The position numbers were made by a program, and so were the translations under genes. Of a stretch of DNA of 64,000 bases, positions 1 through 7,581 are shown one piece after another. Within the stretch, counting starts at the first letter, position 1, and every line of letters begins with the position of its first letter. The notes beneath the pieces are model-generated. The model ran no database searches. It worked only from the letters and a program-made list of their open reading frames with translations, and was not told the DNA's origin. Source of the stretch: Oerskovia sp042887685 (GTDB lineage Bacteria; Actinomycetota; Actinomycetes; Actinomycetales; Cellulomonadaceae); assembly GCF_042887685.1 (NCBI RefSeq), contig NZ_JBHVOS010000021.1, positions 1 through 64,000 on the forward strand, given 5' to 3'.

Positions 1-117
1 CCCGGGCGGGGGCGCCGGGGCCCCCCGCCGGGGGGGCCCCCCGGCCCCGGGGGGGGGGCCCCCCGCACCTCCCCGTCCGGGTGGGCGAGTTCTAGCGGTC
101 GTCGCAACACCCAAGCG
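1..117. other. G/C homopolymer-rich contig edge, no gene
   Basis: The first ~75 bases consist almost only of long runs of G and C. No coding frame or recognisable site can be supported here. The composition is far more extreme than anywhere else in the window, so an assembly or sequencing artefact at a contig end is likely. Confidence 0.6.
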
Positions 118-198
118 ATGGGCATGCGATGGGCTTCGAGATTCGTCAGGAGCGGCAGAGTGCTGGGCGGAGGCTACTTGCGCCGTCCAAGCACTGCC

Positions 199-501
199 GC
201 CGATTTGCGTCGATCGTTGACCTGGGACCAGGGAAACGAGATGGCCACTCACCAGCTCTTCGCTGCCGCTTCGGGCATGCCCGTCTACTTCTGCGACCCT
301 GCTAATCCCTGGCAGCGGGGCACGAATGAGAAGACGAACGGGCTCCTGCGTCAGTACTTCCCCAAGGGCACCGACCTTCGCCGATTCACATCCGCCGACC
401 TCATCGCCGTCGCCGCCGAACTCAACACCCGGCCCCGCAAGACGCTGGGCTGGCAGACACCAGCCCAGCGTCTCCGCGAACTCATCACATCACCGAGGTG
501 A
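199..501 (+). pseudogene. IS30-family transposase, C-terminal fragment
   Basis: About 100 residues match the end of the IS30-type DDE integrase core. Visible parts are the LTWDQGNEM segment carrying one catalytic Asp, the CDPANPWQRGTNEKTNGLLRQ segment with the catalytic Glu, and the usual tail in which NTRPRKTLGWQTP precedes the stop. The N-terminal helix-turn-helix and the first catalytic Asp are missing; the upstream frame (from 118) has no transposase character. A full family member is roughly 330-400 residues, so this is a remnant, possibly cut by the contig end. The stop codon lies in a palindrome at 488-503 (CATCACC/GGTGATG) that could be the element's end or a terminator. It cannot be active as it stands. 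Confidence 0.8.
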
Positions 502-518
502 TGCCCCCTCACATCAGA

Positions 519-782
519 CTAGGCATCGATGCCATAGCCAGGTTTAGCCACCGCCACTTTCACCGCTCGAGCGAAGACGGGTACCGAGATCTGGCCACCG
601 TCATCGGCAGGCGCGTCCTCAAGTTCGCCAGCCAACCTCTGGAAGAACGCCTCTGCGGCGAAGGCGCTCCATACCTCAGGTGTGTCGTAGGCCGAGTCAC
701 GCAGGTCCCACAAGGCACCCACAAGCTCGTCCTTCGTGCGGGCCGCATCGAGCCTCTGCAGCGCAATCGAGAGTCCGTCCAT
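519..782 (-). CDS. hypothetical protein (87 aa)
   Basis: A small protein with no family I recognise. It begins MDGLSIALQRLDAARTK and looks like a compact helical, acidic protein (LWDLRDSAYDTPEVWSAFAAEAFF). I chose the ATG at 782 because residues encoded further upstream (to 866) look less protein-like, although no strong Shine-Dalgarno is seen at either start. It lies alone between the transposase remnant and a divergently placed DUF6882-like gene. An accessory or immunity-like role is possible but unsupported. Confidence 0.5.
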   Translation of the reverse strand: MDGLSIALQRLDAARTKDELVGALWDLRDSAYDTPEVWSAFAAEAFFQRLAGELEDAPADDGGQISVPVFARAVKVAVAKPGYGIDA

Positions 783-932
783 GCGCCGATCGTAGAGCTG
801 AGCGTCGGTCACGTGGCCTTCGATGCCTACCCCTACGATCGTGATGGGATACTGCGCTACACACACACCGTGTTGCGACGACCGCTAGAACTCGCCGTGC
901 ACCTCGGGGCGCCGCTGAGGCCGGACCGGTGC

Positions 933-1697
933 CTACCTCTTGCGACCGAACCAGCCGCGACGCTCGGGCTGCTCGGGCGCGGGCGGCGGCGCAGGCACGG
1001 GATCGGGCACGGCCGCGAGCGACGCGGACAGGTCCCGCAGGCGACCGCGCTCGTCGAACGACACGGTCACGTGGCCATCGCTCGCCCCCACGAGTGCGGT
1101 CTGCTCGTCCTGCCAACGGATGTCGAGCCCGCGCAGGACCGCGTAGGCGCGCACGGCCCGGCGGTGGTCGGCCACGGCCGTGCTGCCGATCCCCTCAGGG
1201 ACCACCCGCGCGACCCGCGCGACCGTCGCGGGCGGCAGCTCGAACCGCGGGTGCGTCACGAGGAACCACGCGCACGTGCCGCCGCCCGTCGGACCCGCGA
1301 AGTGCGTGAAGTGCCCCGTCACGGCCTTGGCCGCGAGCGCGAGCCGGTACGGGACGGCGTCCGTCAGGAGGATCTCCGGCGTGCTCAGCTCGAAGATGCC
1401 CCCCGTGACCCCGCGCTGGTGCACGTGCTCGGCCGCCGCGACGACGCCCTCGGGGAAGTGGTTCACGTTGTGCCAGCCCCACAACCAGCTCTGCGTCGCC
1501 GGCGCCGCAGTGCCCAGGAAGTGCGCCCCGCACACGAGCGGGATCTCGCTGTGGAACGTGAGCGTGCCCGCCTCCAGGTCCGCGTCCCACGCCGACTCGC
1601 CGCCCAGGTCGGCGAAGTGCGCCTGGTGCTCGGCGGACAGGATCACGGCGCGGTCGACGAGGTCCTGGAGGGTGGGCGCCGGGTTCGTCTGCGACAT
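933..1697 (-). CDS. DUF6882-like protein
   Basis: A 254-residue cytosolic protein without signal peptide or membrane segment. The run SWLWGWHNVNHFP and the following region with FELSTPEILLTDA resemble the DUF6882 family of actinobacterial unknowns. The last ~40 residues are Pro/Ala-rich and end in the basic GWFGRKR, probably a disordered tail. The first ATG (1697) is followed at once by family-like sequence. No function is known for the family. It is monocistronic, with a XRE regulator on the same strand ~100 bp upstream that could be related, but nothing in the sequence shows this. Confidence 0.7.
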   Translation of the reverse strand: MSQTNPAPTLQDLVDRAVILSAEHQAHFADLGGESAWDADLEAGTLTFHSEIPLVCGAHFLGTAAPATQSWLWGWHNVNHFPEGVVAAAEHVHQRGVTGGIFELSTPEILLTDAVPYRLALAAKAVTGHFTHFAGPTGGGTCAWFLVTHPRFELPPATVARVARVVPEGIGSTAVADHRRAVRAYAVLRGLDIRWQDEQTALVGASDGHVTVSFDERGRLRDLSASLAAVPDPVPAPPPAPEQPERRGWFGRKR

Positions 1698-1802
1698 CCT
1701 GACAGCACACCACCGACAGGCTCGCGGCGCGCGGCGAAACGGACAGATCGCCGCAGCTCGCGGAGGGATTCACCCAGGGCGGAACCGGGGTGCGCGGACC
1801 GA

Positions 1803-2237
1803 TCAGGCCGCGAGCAGCAGGACCGTCATCGTGGGCGTGCCGCCGGTCACGGAGCGGGACGGCCGAGCGGACCGGGGTGACGCGGCGAGCACGTGGAGCT
1901 CGCGCACGCCCCGCGGCTGCGACGTGAGGCTGCGGCGCTCTGCGCCCGCCCGACGGGCCGCCTCGGCGTCGAACTCGTCCTGGCTCCGGGCCAGCAGGTC
2001 CACCACACGCAGGCCCAGGGCCCGGCAGATCGCGGCCAGGACCTCGGAGGACGCCTCCTTGCGACCGCGCTCGACCTCCGAGAGGTACGCCGTCGAGACC
2101 TGCGCCGTGAGCGCGACATCGAGCAGCGTGCGCGCCTGCTCGGTGCGCTCGGCCCGCAGGATCCCGCCCACGACGTGGCGCAGCAACGGCTCGGACGTCC
2201 GGCGCTCGAAGAGCACCACCTGGCCTGCGGCTGCCAT
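1803..2237 (-). CDS. XRE-family regulator, ClgR-like
   Basis: A 144-residue DNA-binding regulator. Residues ~25-75 form a Cro/C1 helix-turn-helix, and the recognition stretch YLSEVERGRKEASSEVLAAI is very close to that of ClgR/PopR regulators, which in actinobacteria control clp protease and stress genes. A canonical ClgR usually sits next to cinA/pgsA, which are absent here, so I call this a ClgR-like paralogue rather than clgR itself. The C-terminal half (from ~residue 95) is Ser/Arg-rich with an unusual hydrophobic end, TMTVLLLAA. The ATG at 2237 is preceded by GAGGGAG at good spacing. Confidence 0.75.
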   Translation of the reverse strand: MAAAGQVVLFERRTSEPLLRHVVGGILRAERTEQARTLLDVALTAQVSTAYLSEVERGRKEASSEVLAAICRALGLRVVDLLARSQDEFDAEAARRAGAERRSLTSQPRGVRELHVLAASPRSARPSRSVTGGTPTMTVLLLAA

Positions 2238-2393
2238 CGCGTGCTCCCTCGTCGCGGGTCGTGGGGCGCGGGCTGCGCCGTCCCCTCAACCTAGCGCCGC
2301 GACCCGTGGCCGACGCCTGCAGAAGTGGCTCGTCTGCTGCTGGCGTAACGTGGGAACGGCTCCGAGGAGACCTTCGCGAGAGGCGGCCCACCG

Positions 2394-2789
2394 ATGTTCC
2401 GCACGCTCTTCCCCATCCTCACCACGACCGACCTCGACCGGTCGCTCGTCTTCTACCGCGACCTCCTGCGCGGCACCGTGACGTACCAGTTCCCCGACGA
2501 CGGACCACCCGTCTACGTCTCGGTCGCCGTGGGCGACGCGTCGCTGGGGATCGGGGTCGACCGCGAGAGCCCCGACGCCGGGCACGCGCACCTGTGGGTC
2601 ACGGTCGACGACTGCGACCAGGCCATCTCGCACCTGGCCGCGGCCGGGGTCGTCGTGGTGTCGCCGCCCGAGGACCAGCCGTGGGGCGAACGCGTCGCCC
2701 GCGTGCTGGACCCCGACGGGAACCGGGTGTCGATCGGGCAGGAGGCCGCCGAGGGAGCTGAGCCGGACGGGCCGACCGGGTTGTCGTAG
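2394..2789 (+). CDS. VOC-family (glyoxalase/bleomycin-resistance fold) protein
   Basis: A 131-residue protein with the paired beta-alpha-beta-beta-beta modules of the vicinal-oxygen-chelate superfamily. The first module runs FPILTTTDLDRSLVFYRDLL and the second HLWVTVDDCDQAISHLAAAG. It ends in the family-typical RVLDPDGNRVSI. Members may be metal-dependent lyases or dioxygenases, or antibiotic-sequestering proteins; the substrate cannot be read from the sequence. Its stop codon ends one base before the tRNA encoded on the other strand, so the two transcripts converge. Confidence 0.8.
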   Translation: MFRTLFPILTTTDLDRSLVFYRDLLRGTVTYQFPDDGPPVYVSVAVGDASLGIGVDRESPDAGHAHLWVTVDDCDQAISHLAAAGVVVVSPPEDQPWGERVARVLDPDGNRVSIGQEAAEGAEPDGPTGLS

Positions 2790-2863
2790 TGCCCCCACTG
2801 GGACTCGAACCCAGACTGCGCCGATTTTAAGTCGGATGCCTCTGCCGATTGGGCTATGGGGGC
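2790..2863 (-). tRNA. tRNA-Leu (anticodon TAA), class I shape
   Basis: A 74-nt cloverleaf can be folded by eye: acceptor GCCCCCA/TGGGGGC, D arm GCC/GGC with GG in the loop, anticodon loop CTTAAAA (anticodon TAA), a 5-nt variable region, T arm CTGGG/CCCAG with loop TTCGAGT, discriminator A. CCA is not encoded. TAA should read the UUA leucine codon, but bacterial leucine tRNAs normally carry a long variable arm, which this one lacks. The anticodon stem has a T-C mismatch at its base. The gene itself is clear; the amino-acid identity is less so. Confidence 0.85.
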
Positions 2864-2958
2864 CGGGGGTGAGGATATCCCGGCAGAGGTCGGGCCGACA
2901 GGCGGGACCAGGACGCCGGTCACGGTCCTCGCCGCCCGGGGGCAGTGCCCCCGGGCCG

Positions 2959-3816
2959 CTACCGCGACCCCGCCAACGCCCAGCGGATCGCCTTCGTGAC
3001 CGTCCGGCCGCCGGCCCGCACCAGCACCGACTCCCCCCGCATCGGCCACCGCACCGGGATCATGTGCCGCGACCACGGTGGCAGCGACGCGACCGACGCC
3101 GCCCCCAGCGCCGCGTACGGGCCCCGGGCGAGGAACGGGAGAGGCGGCTCGGACAGCAGGAAGCGAGCGACGTCGTCGGACTCGGTGGTCCTCGCGAGCT
3201 GCGGGCGGAACTCCTCGAACGCCCTCGCCAGCTCGGCGCGCGAGCGCGGCGGGTCCACGGCCCCGAGCCGGTCGGCGACCGTCGCGGCCTGGGCCAGGTA
3301 CTCGTCGCAGCCCGCGGCGTCGAGCGGGCGCTCGCCGTAGCGCTGATGCGCGGCGAGGAAGCTGTCGGCCTCGGCGACGTGGACCCAGCGCAGCAGCCAC
3401 GGGTCGTCGGCCGCGTACGGGCGCCCGTCGGAGGCCGTGCCGCGGACCCGGACGTGCACCGAGCGGACGACGTCGATCGCCTGCTGCGCGTGCTCGACCG
3501 TCCCGAAGGTCGTGACCGCGAGGAACGTGCTCGTGCGGGCCAGGCGCCCCCACGGGTCGCCCCGGTACCCCGAGTGCGCCGCGACCGCGGCCATCGCGAG
3601 CGGGTGCAACGACTGGAGCAGCAGCGCGCGCAGGCCGCCCACGAACATCGACGCGTCGCCGTGCACGCGCGCGATCGCCGAGTCGGGCGGGAACCAGCGC
3701 GGTCCCGGGGTGTCATGGATGCGGGAGCGCTCGGCCGGGCCGTCCGGTCCTGCGACGCGCTCGAACAGGGCTCGGCCCGCCCGGGACCGCAGGTCGTCGA
3801 CCACACGAGTGCTCAC
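2959..3816 (-). CDS. MpaB-like oxygenase family protein (DUF2236)
   Basis: A 285-residue protein with the hallmark of the DUF2236/MpaB/latex-clearing-protein family: an early HGDASMFVGGLRALLLQSLHP segment in which the histidines are thought to bind haem b, and later RWVHVAEADSFL. Family members oxidatively cleave isoprenoid double bonds (rubber oxygenase Lcp, mycophenolic-acid MpaB), but most bacterial members have unknown substrates. No signal peptide is seen, so it is probably cytosolic. Translation starts at GTG 3816 with a weak Shine-Dalgarno. It stands alone, between the tRNA and ndh. Confidence 0.8.
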   Translation of the reverse strand: MSTRVVDDLRSRAGRALFERVAGPDGPAERSRIHDTPGPRWFPPDSAIARVHGDASMFVGGLRALLLQSLHPLAMAAVAAHSGYRGDPWGRLARTSTFLAVTTFGTVEHAQQAIDVVRSVHVRVRGTASDGRPYAADDPWLLRWVHVAEADSFLAAHQRYGERPLDAAGCDEYLAQAATVADRLGAVDPPRSRAELARAFEEFRPQLARTTESDDVARFLLSEPPLPFLARGPYAALGAASVASLPPWSRHMIPVRWPMRGESVLVRAGGRTVTKAIRWALAGSR

Positions 3817-3903
3817 CCGTCCATTGTGCGCCGCGGAGGATTCACGTGAAACGGGTGGTCCTGTCCGAGGTGCTCAGCCCGCAGGCCCCGGCCGCGCAGC
3901 GGA

Positions 3904-3945
3904 ACGCCGTGAGGGCGGCCCCACCAGGGACCGCCCTCACGGCGT
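3904..3945 (-). terminator. Intrinsic-type terminator hairpin after ndh
   Basis: A perfect 15-bp stem (CGCCGTGAGGGCGG pairs with its complement, plus one A-T pair) with a 12-nt loop lies ~20 bp past the ndh stop. There is no U tract, as is common in high-GC actinobacteria. It may also terminate transcripts arriving from the other side. Confidence 0.8.
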
Positions 3946-3965
3946 GTGCAGAGCTGCGAGCAGGC

Positions 3966-5543
3966 TCAGGCCTTGGTCGCGGCCTTCTTGGTCGTCTTCT
4001 TCGCGGGACCGTGGCCCTCACCGGCAGCGGCACTCTCGGCCGGAGCCGCAGCCTCCGCCGGGGCGGCCTTGGCGGAACCGGCCTCGGCGCCACCGTTCTC
4101 GGCCTCGGCTGCCGAGGACACGGCCTCCTGCTTGACCTTCTCGCCCGCCGCTGCCGGCGGCACGGACGCCTGGCGGAACTCCGCGCGCGGGTCGTGCAGC
4201 GAACCGAGCGAGATGATCTCGCGGCCCATGAGGAACTGACCCATCCAGCCGATCGCGATGCGGATCTTGCGGTTGCCCGTGGGCATCGCCATCACGTGGT
4301 AGCTGCGGTGCATGGCCCAGGCCAGGAAGCCCTTGAGCTTGAAGATGCCGAACAGCTCCGCGACACCCTTGTACAGGCCGAGCGAGGCGACCGTACCGAC
4401 GCTCTTGTGCTTGTACTCGACGGGCTCGTCGCTGTGCAGGATCGCGACGAGGTTGTCGGCGAGGCGCGTGGCCTCACGGATCGCGTGCTGCGCGTTCGGC
4501 GGGCAGAACTTGCCGGGGTTCAGCAGGTCCGGGACGGCGGCGCAGTCGCCCGCGGCCCAGGCGTCGGGGACGACGTTGCCGTCCTCGTCCGCGACCTGGA
4601 GCGTCGGGAGCACGATCACGCGACCGAGCTTGTCGACGGGCAGGTCCGAGTTCTCCTTGAGCACCGGGTTCGCCTTGACGCCCGCGGTCCACACGATGGT
4701 GTCGGTGTCGAACTCGACGCCCGTCGAGGTCACGACGTGGCCGTCGACGCACGACGACAGGAACGTGTTGAGGTGGAACTCGATGCCGCGCTTCTTGAGC
4801 TCCTCGAGCGCGTACTGGCCCATGGGCTCGGAGACCTCGGGCAGGATGCGCCCGGAGCCCTCGATCATCACGAAGCGCAGGTCCTCGGGCTCGATCGTCG
4901 GGTAGTTGCGGGCCGCGTAGCGCGCCATGTCCTCGATCTCGGCGATCGCCTCCATGCCGGCGAAGCCGCCACCGATGAACGCGAACGTGAGCATGCGCTT
5001 GCGCAGGTCCTGGTCCCAGGTGGACGACGCGACGTCCATCCGGTTGATGACGTGGTTGCGGACCGCGATGGCCTCTTCGACGTTCTTGAAGCCGATCGCG
5101 TTCTCCGCGAGGCCCGGGATGGGCAGCGTGCGCGAGACCGAGCCGAGGCCGACGATCAGGTGGTCGTAGGAGACCGAGTAGTCGTCACCCTCCTCGGGGT
5201 GGATCGTGATGCTGCGGCCGGCGTGGTTGATCTCCACGACCTTGCCCTGCAGCACGTCGACACCCTTGAGGGCGCGGCGGTGAGGGGCGACGACGTCGCG
5301 AGCGTCGATCGAGCCCGCGGCGGCTTCCGGCAGGAAGGGCGCGTACGTCATGTACGGGCGCGGGTCGACGACCACGATGGCGGCCTCGCGCTTGCCGAGC
5401 TTCTTGCGCAGGCGGCGAGCCGAGTAGAGACCGACAGAGCCGCCACCCAGGACGATGATGCGGGGAACCTTGCGGGGACGCGGGGACGCAGCGCTGTCCG
5501 CGTTCTGGGCAGGGGCGACCGAGGTCTGGTCATTCAGAGGCAT
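3966..5543 (-). CDS. ndh: Type II NADH:quinone oxidoreductase
   Basis: This single-subunit, non-proton-pumping NADH dehydrogenase passes electrons from NADH through FAD to menaquinone at the inner face of the membrane. The FAD-binding Rossmann motif IIVLGGGSVGLYSARRL is near residue 29, followed by PYMTYAPFLPEAAAGSI. A second nucleotide-binding motif, FAFIGGGFAGMEAIAEI, binds NADH, and TIVWTAGVKANP and WAAGDCAAVPD are family signatures. C-terminal amphipathic segments (LGLYKGVAELFGIFKLKGFLAW) fit membrane association. The protein is about 60 residues longer than usual because of an Ala/Glu/Lys-rich tail ending KKTTKKAATKA. The start is ATG 5543, without Shine-Dalgarno but with a TAATAC box 9-10 bp before it, suggesting a leaderless mRNA. 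Confidence 0.92.
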   Translation of the reverse strand: MPLNDQTSVAPAQNADSAASPRPRKVPRIIVLGGGSVGLYSARRLRKKLGKREAAIVVVDPRPYMTYAPFLPEAAAGSIDARDVVAPHRRALKGVDVLQGKVVEINHAGRSITIHPEEGDDYSVSYDHLIVGLGSVSRTLPIPGLAENAIGFKNVEEAIAVRNHVINRMDVASSTWDQDLRKRMLTFAFIGGGFAGMEAIAEIEDMARYAARNYPTIEPEDLRFVMIEGSGRILPEVSEPMGQYALEELKKRGIEFHLNTFLSSCVDGHVVTSTGVEFDTDTIVWTAGVKANPVLKENSDLPVDKLGRVIVLPTLQVADEDGNVVPDAWAAGDCAAVPDLLNPGKFCPPNAQHAIREATRLADNLVAILHSDEPVEYKHKSVGTVASLGLYKGVAELFGIFKLKGFLAWAMHRSYHVMAMPTGNRKIRIAIGWMGQFLMGREIISLGSLHDPRAEFRQASVPPAAAGEKVKQEAVSSAAEAENGGAEAGSAKAAPAEAAAPAESAAAGEGHGPAKKTTKKAATKA

Positions 5544-5552
5544 GAAACCAGA

Positions 5553-5558
5553 GTATTA
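5553..5558 (-). promoter_or_regulatory. Candidate -10 box of ndh (leaderless)
   Basis: TAATAC on the minus strand ends nine bases before the ATG of ndh, so transcription would start at or next to the start codon. No Shine-Dalgarno is present, which agrees with a leaderless mRNA. The -35 region (TTCACC, 16 bp upstream) matches the consensus only partly. Confidence 0.45.
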
Positions 5559-5668
5559 CCGTCTTCAACTTCTTGGTGAACTTCTGTCCGATTGGTGAGC
5601 GTGACAACCTTCACAAGCGCTCGCACGAGCGCCATTTTGGGGTGATGCTGCGGTTTGCGAGGTGCTGA

Positions 5669-5706
5669 GACCCGAGGGGGCCAGGCCTGCTGACCACCCT
5701 CGGGTC
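5669..5706 (-). terminator. Terminator hairpin after ppx/gppA
   Basis: GACCCGAGGG pairs perfectly with CCCTCGGGTC over 10 bp across an 18-nt loop. It sits just downstream of the Ppx/GppA stop and closes the eno-to-ppx gene block. No U tract follows. Confidence 0.7.
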
Positions 5707-5718
5707 CGGCGGAGCAGG

Positions 5719-6672
5719 TCACGCGATCGACAGCGCGATCCCGTCGAGGATGTCGTGCTCGCTCGTCACGACCGACGTGAGCTCGCCGCCCGCGGCCGCG
5801 ACGTCGTCGCGCACCCGGCGCACGACCTCGGCCCACACGAGCGCGCCCGCACCGATCACGTCGATCCGGCCAGGGTGCATGAATCCCAGCGCCTCGCGCT
5901 CGGCGCGCGTGCGGCCCAGCAGGTCCTCGCACGCGGCCAACGTCTCCTCGACCGACAGCACCGCGCCGTCGATCCGGTCGCGGTCGTACCGCTCGAGGCC
6001 CAGGGCATGCGCGGTCACGGTCGTCACGGAGCCCGCGAGCCCCACGAGCGTCGCGGCCTTGCCCAGCGGGACGGTGAGCGAGGCCGTGTCGAGCGTGGCC
6101 CGCACGTCGGCGCGCGCCGCCTCGATCTCCTCCGCCGTCGGCGGGTCCGAGCGCAGGTGGCGCTCGGTCAGGCGCACGCAGCCCACGTCCATGGACCACG
6201 CCGCTTCCGGGGCTTGCGTCCCGAGCACCAGCTCGGTCGACCCTCCCCCGAGGTCCACGACCACGAACGGGCCGGGGTGGTTCGCCGCGACCACACCCGT
6301 CGCGCCACGGAACGACAGCTCGGCCTCCTCCGTCCCCGACACGACCTCGGGCTCGACGCCTAGGCGGGCCAGGACGCCCTCGACGAACTCCCCGCGGTTC
6401 GCCGCGTCACGCGTGGCCGACGTCGCCACGAACCGGGTGCGCGTCGCACCGAGCTCCTCGATCACCCGGGCGTACTCGGCCGCCTGGTCGAGCGTGCGCG
6501 CGAGCGCCTCCGGGGCCAGCAGGCCCGTCCGGTCGACGCCCTGGCCGAGGCGCACGACCTCCATCCGGCGGTCGAGCTCGGTGAGAGCGCCCGTCGCGGG
6601 GTCGACGTCGGCGACGAGGAGTCGGATCGAGTTGGTGCCGCAGTCGATCGCGGCGACGCGAGAAGAAGTCAT
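5719..6672 (-). CDS. Ppx/GppA family exopolyphosphatase/pppGpp phosphohydrolase
   Basis: This cytosolic enzyme hydrolyses polyphosphate termini or pppGpp. The ASKHA-fold phosphate-1 loop AIDCGTNSIRLLVADV lies at the N-terminus, and the phosphate-2 motif VVVDLGGGSTELVLG is in the middle. At 317 residues it is the short actinobacterial form (Ppx1/Ppx2-like), lacking the HD domain of E. coli GppA. I chose the ATG at 6672 because the domain starts right after it; the 28 residues upstream look like untranslated sequence. It is last in the conserved eno-ftsB-DUF501-ppx order also found in Mycobacterium (Rv1023-Rv1026), where the homologue is called Ppx2. Confidence 0.9.
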   Translation of the reverse strand: MTSSRVAAIDCGTNSIRLLVADVDPATGALTELDRRMEVVRLGQGVDRTGLLAPEALARTLDQAAEYARVIEELGATRTRFVATSATRDAANRGEFVEGVLARLGVEPEVVSGTEEAELSFRGATGVVAANHPGPFVVVDLGGGSTELVLGTQAPEAAWSMDVGCVRLTERHLRSDPPTAEEIEAARADVRATLDTASLTVPLGKAATLVGLAGSVTTVTAHALGLERYDRDRIDGAVLSVEETLAACEDLLGRTRAEREALGFMHPGRIDVIGAGALVWAEVVRRVRDDVAAAGGELTSVVTSEHDILDGIALSIA

Positions 6673-6786
6673 GACACCAAGGGTGCCACCCGTCGCGGGG
6701 GCTGCGGGGGGACGAACCGCCCGTGGACGGTCCGCGTCGCGAGCGTCACACCGCACCGGCCGCGAGCCCGCCGGCAGATCGACGGC

Positions 6787-7413
6787 TCAGCAGGTGCAGC
6801 GGTCCGCGCGCCACGATCCCGAGATCATCACGAGCGCCTCGTCACCCAACGGGTTCACGCCCGGCCCGGCCGCGAGCGCGTGGCCCACGAGCACGTGCAG
6901 GCACTTCACGCGCACGGGCATGCCGCCCGCCGAGATGCCCGCGATCTCCTCGACGTGCCCGAGGGACTCGCGCGCCGCGAGGTAGTGCTCGTGCGCACGG
7001 GCGTAGCCGGCGGCGAGCTCCTCGTCCTGCGTCAGGCGCTCCGACATCTCCTTCATCACGCCGTTCGCCTCGAGCGTCGAGGCGCCCGCGACCGCCCCGG
7101 GGCTCGTCAGGTAGTACGTCGTGGGGAACGGGGTCCCGTCGGGCAGGCGCGGCGCGGTGTGCACCACGAGCGGGCGCCCGCACACGCAGCGCGCCGCGAT
7201 CCCGACGACGCCGCGCGCCGGACGGCCGAGCTGCTCCTGCAGGACCTCGAGATCCTCCGGGGTGACCTCGGGGCGCGAGCGGTCCGCCTCCGGGACGGCC
7301 GGTGCGTCGGCGCTGCGCACGGGTCCACGGTCGGTCGCCGGGGCCGCGTCACGGGCTGCGGCGTCGGCTCCGTGGTCCGCGGTGTCCGGGGCGGAGGAGG
7401 TCGAGTCGTTCAC
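6787..7413 (-). CDS. DUF501 domain protein
   Basis: A 208-residue protein with a disordered Asp/Ala-rich N-terminus of ~65 residues, then the DUF501 domain from VTPEDLEVLQEQLGRPARGV onward. Conserved features are the CVCGRP motif, the PFPTTYYLT segment, and the end CLHVLVGHALAAGPGVNPLG; the Cys/His residues might bind a metal. The family is actinobacterial and of unknown function, and its fixed place between ftsB and ppx hints at a link to division or stress physiology. The GTG at 7413 is chosen because GGAAA precedes it by a suitable distance; further upstream residues are basic and unlike the family. Confidence 0.85.
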   Translation of the reverse strand: MNDSTSSAPDTADHGADAAARDAAPATDRGPVRSADAPAVPEADRSRPEVTPEDLEVLQEQLGRPARGVVGIAARCVCGRPLVVHTAPRLPDGTPFPTTYYLTSPGAVAGASTLEANGVMKEMSERLTQDEELAAGYARAHEHYLAARESLGHVEEIAGISAGGMPVRVKCLHVLVGHALAAGPGVNPLGDEALVMISGSWRADRCTC

Positions 7414-7581
7414 GAGGGTTTCCGTTCTGCGGCGTGCGGTGCTGGTCCGGCGCCGGGAGCCGACGCCCACCCATTGTCCCCGGTCGAGCGGTCGGATCGG
7501 GAATCGGTGCCCTGACGAGGCGCTCGACGGCCTCGTCGAGGACGTCGAGCGGATCGCTCGCCGACCGGTGCGGCGCGAGGC

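Noticed and set aside
498..1880. A 460-codon plus-strand open frame
   Set aside because: It lies antisense to the DUF6882-like and small hypothetical genes. Its product is Arg/Pro/Gly-rich with no domains, the usual shadow of GC-rich codon bias.
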